Shown here one piece after another: positions 57,589 to 64,000 of a DNA stretch of 64,000 nt. The notes beneath the pieces are model-generated. The model saw only the letters and a program-made list of their open reading frames with translations. It was not told the origin of the DNA and searched no databases. Made by a program: the position numbers and the translations under genes. Each line of letters starts with the position of its first letter. Within the stretch, counting starts at the first letter, position 1. The DNA comes from Lucifuga dentata (Eukaryota; Chordata; Actinopteri; Ophidiiformes; Bythitidae): contig VXCM01000913.1 of NCBI GenBank assembly GCA_014773175.1, positions 149,060 to 213,059 on the forward strand, read 5' to 3'.

Positions 57589-58238
57589 GCCCACCTATGC
57601 TGGCCGTTGAGAAGAGTCTGGGGTGGTGTGAAAGAGGATGAAGGCCTCCTGAAGTCCAATGATATGTCTTTTGTTTTTGATGTTCAGAGTGAGGACATGA
57701 TCATCACACCACTGTAACGATGGTGTGAAATCACCAAGCACTGGTCCATGAGATCCTCTTTATCATGAAGCTGGTTGTTAGATGTTAGAAGCAGGATGTC
57801 TGACAGCTTAGGGTGAAAAATGTGTGTTTTAATGTTTTATAGGATAAACTGGGGATGTAAGGATTCAAATAAATATTGAATAATGAGGGAAAACTCCTGG
57901 TATTACTAAATCCTTTCTCATAAAGAATGGGAACTGATTTGTAATAACAATAAAACGCCTCCTAATCATAACAAAAGACCTTGTTAGCCGGAGAAAACCC
58001 GGTGATTTTTCTTTGTCAAGCTGAATGCAATGAGAGTCCATACTTATAAGCTGTTGTTACTGTTTCAAAAACAAGCTGAAAGAGAAAAATTAGGGCTAAC
58101 TGACGAAAAACATCTTAGATTGCTTCTTACAGAGAGTAGGATACTGAATTGAATGTAGCCAGCAGGTATTCAGGCTTTTATTCATGTATTCTGAAGAGAC
58201 ACACTCATAAAACAAGAAAAGCAGATTATGTAGGTGTG

Positions 58239-58244
<6 letters not shown>

Positions 58245-58277
<33 letters not shown>
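58245..58277. repeat. (GT)n microsatellite
   Basis: About 16 uninterrupted GT units. Confidence 0.9.
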
Positions 58278-58278
<1 letters not shown>

Positions 58279-58418
58279 TGATAGAGGAAAGATTGAGACT
58301 AAAGGCCTGTCCTTGCCTGTTGAGAATGAATGTTCAAGAAAATGCTGCTGATGTTTCAAACTTAACAGAAAATCAATCTGTAATAAAGCAGCCAAAGTCA
58401 AATCCTGCTAGTCGCCGG

Positions 58419-58547
58419 CTATAGTAGATGAGTAAGTGAGATGGCGGTGGCAGCGGCGGCGGCGGCGGCGGCGGCACGCGAGNCTATAGTAGATGAGTAA
58501 GTGAGATGGCGGTGGCAGCGGCGGCGGCGGCGGCGGCGGCACGCGAG
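58419..58547. other. Assembly-junction duplication (64 bp x 2 around one N) carrying (CGG)n
   Basis: Bases 58419-58482 equal 58484-58547, with the N at 58483. Each contains about seven GGC units (58453-58474 in the first copy) next to GCACGCGAG. Only one copy is likely real. Confidence 0.85.
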
Positions 58548-58858
58548 CAAATAACAACATTCACATCTGGATACAGCCTGTCAGGAAATAAAAAAACAGT
58601 GCTTTTATTAAAGATGTGATCAAACTAATTCATCTCTTTTGGCGTTGGTCGTAAAGACTCAGATGTGTCTTATCAACTTGTTTGTAATTTTATAAAAATT
58701 AATACTCATACCATCAAGTTGAACGAAAGACCAGACATATATGGTATTTACTGCTAACTTTAAAGGGGACAAATTTCCATGTTTTCATTTTCATTTAGGC
58801 GTCTATTTAGGAACCTTTGCAATGCTTTTTGGATATATATATGTATGTATGTGTGTAC

Positions 58859-58923
<65 letters not shown>
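58859..58923. repeat. (GATA)n microsatellite
   Basis: About 16 GATA units, preceded by a short TATG/TG-rich run. In minus-strand translation it gives a YLSI repeat, which is an artefact. Confidence 0.95.
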
Positions 58924-59089
58924 GAGCCTTGAATGTACTCTCTGCTGTGCACACTGAGTGAAAACAGACCATGCATACTATCTCTTTAAGGCCCCTCCCA
59001 AAAAGCCTGCTCCATTTTGATTGGCCAGCTGCCTCAGGCCTGAGGTGGCAATGAAAGGACACTAGCCAAACACTCATTCACGAGCCTTG

Positions 59090-59117
59090 GTGTGTGTGTG
59101 TGTGTGTGTGTGTGTGT
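59090..59117. repeat. (GT)n microsatellite
   Basis: Fourteen GT units. Confidence 0.9.
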
Positions 59118-59281
59118 CTAACCAGGTGCGTACACAAGTAAATTCAATTAAGTTACATGTTGATGTAAACATGTTACAAAAATAAAGGACCAATCAAAAA
59201 TGAAGCTTTCAGGGCAGTTATTTCTAGCAGGCATTAAGCTAACTTAACTTTGACAATGTTCAATATACACTTCTCACTATG

Positions 59282-59635
59282 TACAGGCAGTCCCTGACTT
59301 ACGAACGTCCGACTTACAAACAATCATTACTTACGAACCAACCGCCATAAAGCCTATTAAATGAAAAATTCGAGTTACATACAATGATTCATAATAACGA
59401 ACGGCGCACTACTTTATGATGCACATCAAAACATTGGGCATCGTCAGTGGTATTATGTTTAAGATGTTTTAATATATCTGAAAGTGTTTCTTCAATGTTT
59501 CTTATGCACAGAAAGGTAAAATATATATACTGACGCTAGATACGCACTTTATGTAACTGTTCCGACTTACGTACAAATTGGACTTAAAGACAGCCATAGG
59601 AACAGAACTCGTTCGTATCCTGGGGACTGCCTGTA
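59282..59635. mobile_element. Tc1/mariner-like MITE with TA borders
   Basis: It is bounded by TA at 59282-59283 and 59634-59635. The left end is CAGGCAGTCCCTGACTTACG and the right end GTATCCTGGGGACTGCCTG, inverted matches apart from small changes. Inside, CGAACGTCCGACTTACAAAC on the left is answered by GTTCCGACTTACGTACAAAT on the right. A TA target and CAG...CTG ends fit Tc1/mariner superfamily MITEs, probably pogo-type. There is no coding frame. Confidence 0.75.
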
Positions 59636-59990
59636 CACTATAAAAATGAGGGAAAATAACAAAAAAGCCGAATATGCCAAATATAACATACATTCCCTTC
59701 TGTATTTCTATTATAATTCATGCTTACTTAATATACCATAAGTTAACAAATGCATCATTCTTGGTTCATATGCTAACAAATGGAGAATAAATTATAATGG
59801 CCAATTTGAAATTTGAAGATCATACGGCATTGAAAACATAGTTGAGCATCTTCAACATTTGTCATACTTGACCAACAAGTAACATATGTAACGTCTCATC
59901 TAAAAACAGAGCAATCCTTATCCTCTTCACACTTCGTTTTTCCGTCTTTGCAGAAGTTTTGTGCTTGTATTATCTTGGCAATTCCTCCTA
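59636..59990. other. Gene-free AT-rich DNA
   Basis: Nothing is recognised. Confidence 0.5.
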
Positions 59991-60560
59991 CAGCTTCGAG
60001 GGCTGATAAACTGCGGATAGAACAGTTACATCTCAGTACGGAGACCCTTTTGCTGTGGCAGCAGGATAAATCTCTCGCTGAGGATAATGAGCTGGATCAC
60101 ATGCATGGTAGCACTTGCTAAGTTACGTGGTTTTAACTATCATCGGGCTCCTTTTCAAGCCTGCACGGTCAGGCTTGGCAGTCTCCGCTTTGACGAGCTG
60201 CCTTGTGAAACGTGAAGGTTTCTGCTCTCGTGCTGAAGCCACCAGAATAAATCACCATTCAGAGGGTGCCATCATCCATCCCCAAATCACTCATGGTTTC
60301 ATAATCACAGCACCTTCCTGATGGCAAATGTAAGCACCAAGGAACATTTATTTCACTCCCTGGAGCTAAAAATAGACCAGGTTTAGCTTATCTGTCACTT
60401 TTAAAGCTGTGCACAGTAGGTTACTGTCATTGATGTTCGTGCATGCCAGTTTTCAATCCAGTCATTTCAAAATGTAAATAGAAGCTGCCTCATTTGCTAA
60501 TGGTTGGGTATTCATTCTGTTATCTCTGGGTTTGGGGAAGACAACCTTTTCATGCAAAAT
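59991..60560. promoter_or_regulatory. Candidate conserved non-coding block with a MEF2-type site
   Basis: Repeat-free, balanced sequence. CTAAAAATAG at 60366-60375 fits the MEF2 consensus (YTAWWWWTAR). A GCTAATGG segment lies near 60496. Short frames are unrecognised. Enhancer identity is inference. Confidence 0.25.
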
Positions 60561-63500
60561 GCTTTTGAATTTCTGAATTTTGAAGAGGATCCACTTTGCT
60601 GAATTGAGTCAATAGAAATTGAATTCAATCCAGCTTTTGTGCCAGCCATTCAAAACTGTAGTATAGCACATTCGCTCAGTGCTTCACAAATTTGCAGAAA
60701 ATGTACCGGGCCTGTGCTGTCTGATAAAATGCCAAATATAATATAATTGACATCCTTCCTAGTCATATGCAACAACAGTTTATCATCCTGGAAAATGACC
60801 AGAGTGGCACAGGAAGCCTCCTAAAAAATAAAAGACTTTCCCATAGCTCAGCTTTAAGAACAACTCAGGAATCTTAAAACGACCTTGCAAACCATGTCTA
60901 GAGACTAATAGCTCCAGACCCTGGAGTCGCTGTTAAAATCTACAAGGTCGAAAGTAAGTGGAATCATCAGCAACTTTAGAAAGTAATAATGAAAAAAAAG
61001 TCTCTCTTCAGTCTGCAGCGGGGACGGGGAAAGGTGACACCTCCTCTCTGTGTTACCATCAGCGTTTCAAATCCTCCTCTCGCAGTGTTCCAAGATTCAG
61101 CTCAAACTTAACCCAGTTACTAACATGCTCATATCGTTATGCTGCATCACCTCCATTATGATGGTAAAAAAAACAAACCTTTGTTGAGTTTACGTTTCCA
61201 GACAGCCCAATATGCTCTTTGTAATGTATGATTATTAGTTATTGTCTAAAAAGTTTTTGTTTGCCATTACATCTCTGACAGAAATGCATTTCACCACATC
61301 TGATTTATAATCACATGCACATACATTTGCAAACAGACTTGAAGAGAAAAACAAACAAAGCTGGGTGATGACTAGAAAAGAAAACATTCATTTAATATCA
61401 AATGTTGTTTTCCTTGAACTATGTAAATTAATGCAAAGTAAATGTACAGAACCTGAATTGGACAGTTTGAAATGCTGACTGCATTATGCGCCGGCTATTC
61501 CAGACCGTTGCCTGAAGCGGGTGATTTCATTCCTTTATTTCAAAGGAATACTTCATTAAAAGTGTTTACAGAGACACACATGCTTTCTGTTGGTTCTCAT
61601 TAACTTCCTTTTATATTTTATGATTTATTTACAAGTGGCTTATTGGCATAAATTCATCAGGAAGGAGGGACACCAAAGGCCATGTCTGGTTTTGCACTGA
61701 TGCAAAAAAGAATTTACAGTTCGAAAAAAGTAGCAGTTATTGTAAATAGATTTTAAAGCCAGTTTTCATCAGAGTTTAAACTCTACAAGGCAGCATGCAT
61801 CATGAAAATAAAGGCTCAATATCTGGTTAAGCCTGGCTTCTCAGGTATTGATGCCACTATGGCTAAAGATCTTTGATTTTATTTTTTTCTGTAAAACATC
61901 TTTTTTAAGTAACTCATATCTGATTGGTTTAGACCTGGAAAAACTTGTATTTGCAAACAAGGGTTTAGTTTCTGATATGGAGGTTAAAAAAAAAAAAAAA
62001 CACTGCAATGGATGCAAAGGAGACAGAAATGATACAAGTTATTGCTTTCTGAAGCATCTTTCAGTGTCAACAATGACCTAATTATATATACTTAATTATA
62101 TAAGAAGAATTAGAGCAACAGCTTGGGAAAGTTCAACGATGATAGCTGATAAAAACGAAGTAGAAGAGTATTGCATTTTATGATTATGAGCTGAAATGGC
62201 AAAGAAATTTGCGATCCAAGTATTTCGCTGACAGTCGCATTGGCAGATATCTGATACGTAACAGATTTATCTCCTCATACGAACATGGCTAAAAATGGAT
62301 CTTAGAATACCTGATTTTTTCCATGTGCTTTGTTACCATTTACATGTTCACAACACATAGCCACATGAGCATAAATAAATAAATGATCAGAATTGGGTCA
62401 CTTGTACCTGGTGACATTAAATTTCTTTTTTCTGGCTAAGAGTTTCTGAAATGTCTTTTAAAAAAACATACATAGATATACAATGTGTGTTTTTATGGAC
62501 AATTATACTTGCTGCTATGCTACTTTAGCGCTTCTATATGTTACATACTATATGTTTTACATGCCATACATAAAATACATGGTGTACTAAACTGGTATGA
62601 TTCATTGCAGGACCAGCTCCACAAAGAGGGCAGATGCTAAATGATAAAACCCATAATTTTGTGAGAAATCAAATAAATGTTCCCGTGTTCTGTTATTTGT
62701 TGAAATGAATTTATAAAGGGCAAAAAAAAAAAAAAAAAAAANAAAAAAAAAAAAAAAAAAAAGGCTTGAATTCACTCATTTGCCAACTTTGTAATAATAA
62801 TAAGGCAAAGAAGTAACCTTTTCACTTCCATTTTCTGTGAGTGTTTTACACATCCTGAGGTTCATTTACATTTGGATTATGTTCCACCTGAATAAGAGTT
62901 GAGATGCAAAGTCATTATCTTTGTGGATGGTTACATTTATCATTTCAATGTGTGTTTTCAGATGTGATTATATTGATAATCTGCAGGTTTTATGAGGCTA
63001 CCCCACTGTGTCCACATGCATTAAGATGTTATACTGCATGAAATCCTCCATACAGAGCTTTCATTCCTTTAATTTTACAGCAATAAGTTAATCACAGTGG
63101 CAAAAGGTTGGTGTAGTGCCTTAATGAATCGCTGTACATAAAGAAATGACGTGATTTGACTTTTTAGTCTGCTGATTCATAGATATAATAAAGGAAGACA
63201 GACAGCATCAGCACTCATCAAAATATGCTTTAATGCTTTTAATGGGTTGGCAGCAGACAAAGTCATTTCACTGTTTGTTTCAATGTAATATTCTGCACTG
63301 CCATCAGCATTAATTATAAAATCCATGAGATGTGCATCCAAATTTAATCAAAAGCTCTAATGTTAAGCTTTCAGGAAATGGACTGCAGACAGGAGATATT
63401 TTATTCTGTCATTGTAGCTGGATTTTTTTTTTTTTTTTTTTTTTTTTTNTTTTTTTTTTTTTTTTTTTGCTACACCATCAAAAATGCCCTGTTCACCTGG

Positions 63501-64000
63501 GAAGGGCTTACTATAAACCAAAAATCCCTGTCAATAACAATTTTTACTTCAACTTGAATGATGACATATTTTCATAGAAAACAAAGTATGTGTTGAAAGT
63601 TTGCATTTTTCAAATGTGTCAAATAAAAACAAAACTTCAAAAATTAAAAAAAAAAAAAAATGCGACACAAGATTACAAATGAAAATTACGAAGTGATGAT
63701 ACTGCTTGGTATCAAAACCAAAATATCTTCATCTTTGATTAAAAGGTCAGAATCTGCACTTTGCTTCATTTTTTGGTGAATTATTTCTATATATTATGAG
63801 TGATCAGTGATGTCTAAATATGACAGTAAAGTTTTTAAAAATCATGAATATTATGACCTTTTTACTGTCTATATTGGATCACCACAGTTACATAACTGCA
63901 TTATGAATATCTGAATTTATTTTTTGTGTGTTTATGTTATTTTATTGCTTAAATACAAGCACATAATAAACAATCTACAATTCAGGGAAGCACTGATTGC
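60561..64000. other. Gene-free AT-rich DNA with unresolved homopolymers
   Basis: Poly-A with an N at 62742 and poly-T with an N at 63449 mark weak joins; other A runs lie near 61986 and 63647. No gene, RNA gene or repeat family is recognised. Confidence 0.5.

Larger units (their letters stand above)
56404..57599 (+). mobile_element. hAT element with transposase remnant, inserted in a LINE
   Basis: The left end CAGAGGTGGGCACCGGTC and the right end CGATGCCCACCTATG are inverted matches. Flanks CTGGCCAT (56396-56403) and CTGGCCGT (57600-57607) give an 8-bp target duplication with 7 of 8 identical. The interior repeats a TTACT/AGTAA-rich subterminal texture (ACTCCATTATTCCGTTACTA; AGTAACGGTCTAATGG). 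It contains a small part of transposase (56949-57103). Two assembly duplications (around the Ns at 56742 and 57523) and a poly-T with an N at 56499 disturb its length. Confidence 0.85.
55777..57830 (-). mobile_element. LINE (L2/CR1-like) reverse transcriptase fragment split by a hAT element
   Basis: Minus-strand pieces come in the right order. From about 57750 comes a degenerate KLSDILLLTS segment (YADD-box region), then CDDHVLTLNIK near 57700 and DFRRPSSSFTPPQTLLNG (57659-57605). The frame is then interrupted by hAT 56404-57599 and resumes with YEYLGTIIDDKLKFDGNTD (about 56375), a TGA stop, then FSVDTKLMELFYKLMIESVV, SLICWYGNL and NRLNNIVKIARKIIG. A frame change leads to LPSGQRFRL and CNRYKFSFIPCAIKSLN, the usual C-terminus. 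The 3' tail near 55777-55800 reads, on the minus strand, TTGTGGGACAATAAAGGTTT. It is 5'-truncated, frameshifted and stop-bearing. Clade is inferred from motif wording. Confidence 0.75.
57831..59281. other. Gene-free DNA rich in simple repeats
   Basis: It contains (GT)n at 58245-58277, a (CGG)n block doubled by assembly at 58419-58547, (GATA)n at 58859-58923 and (GT)n at 59090-59117. No gene is recognised. Confidence 0.55.

Noticed and set aside
1..64000. CRISPR arrays, operons or bacterial mobile elements
   Set aside because: No regularly spaced identical repeats with unique spacers were seen, there are no co-directional gene runs, and all recognised elements are eukaryotic transposons.

Overview
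This window looks like AT-rich, repeat-dense teleost fish DNA. The evidence is long (CA)n, (GA)n and (GATA)n microsatellites, many interspersed repeats with terminal inverted repeats, LINE 3' fragments whose tails I know from fish genomes, and the absence of any prokaryotic gene organisation. The species cannot be named from the sequence. The assembly is a draft: there is one 83-base N gap and about 30 isolated single Ns. Ten of those Ns sit exactly between two identical 61-67 bp copies, which is the mark of overlapping contig ends joined without merging. Others lie inside homopolymers or microsatellites. Protein-like open frames that cross an N are artefacts.

I find almost no host coding sequence. 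The best candidate is one minus-strand first coding exon (46242-46293). It has a good start context, an in-frame stop three codons upstream, a 17-residue signal-peptide-like reading and a near-consensus splice donor, and it sits at the edge of a CpG-rich block (about 46.3-47.25 kb). If real, everything below 46.24 kb is probably intron 1 of a secreted or membrane protein gene, or intergenic DNA beyond it. A second CpG-rich block (4.34-4.76 kb) has no recognisable gene. A TATA box followed by a short signal-peptide-like frame at 49.98-50.18 kb is a weak second candidate. Several unique, repeat-free blocks (3.5, 30.4-31.0, 34.9-35.8, 43.9-44.6, 60.0-60.5 kb) look like possible conserved non-coding elements, but conservation cannot be tested here.

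Most of what can be read is transposon history. (1) Eight copies of one MITE family begin TTAAAGGACCATACC and end in its reverse complement (894, 9209, 12020, 13674, 17284, 23425, 47646, 51876). Copy C interrupts a known fish repeat exactly at a TTAA, which supports TTAA target duplication. (2) Three related hAT elements starting TAGGGCTGGG carry degenerate BED-finger remnants (5244, 6711, 23460); one is nested in a MITE copy with a perfect 8-bp target duplication. (3) Another hAT element at 56404-57599 keeps part of the transposase C-terminal dimerisation domain and splits a LINE reverse transcriptase, with a 7/8 target duplication. (4) There are also two LINE 3' fragments, a TA-flanked mariner-like MITE, a foldback element, a TTTACATGCAC-type element family, several SINE or LINE tails, and a 50-bp tandem repeat interrupted by a SINE-like insertion.

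There are no operons, CRISPR arrays, rRNA genes or intact tRNA genes. The value of the window lies in its nested insertion chronology, the candidate TTAA MITE family, and the isolated signal-peptide exon.
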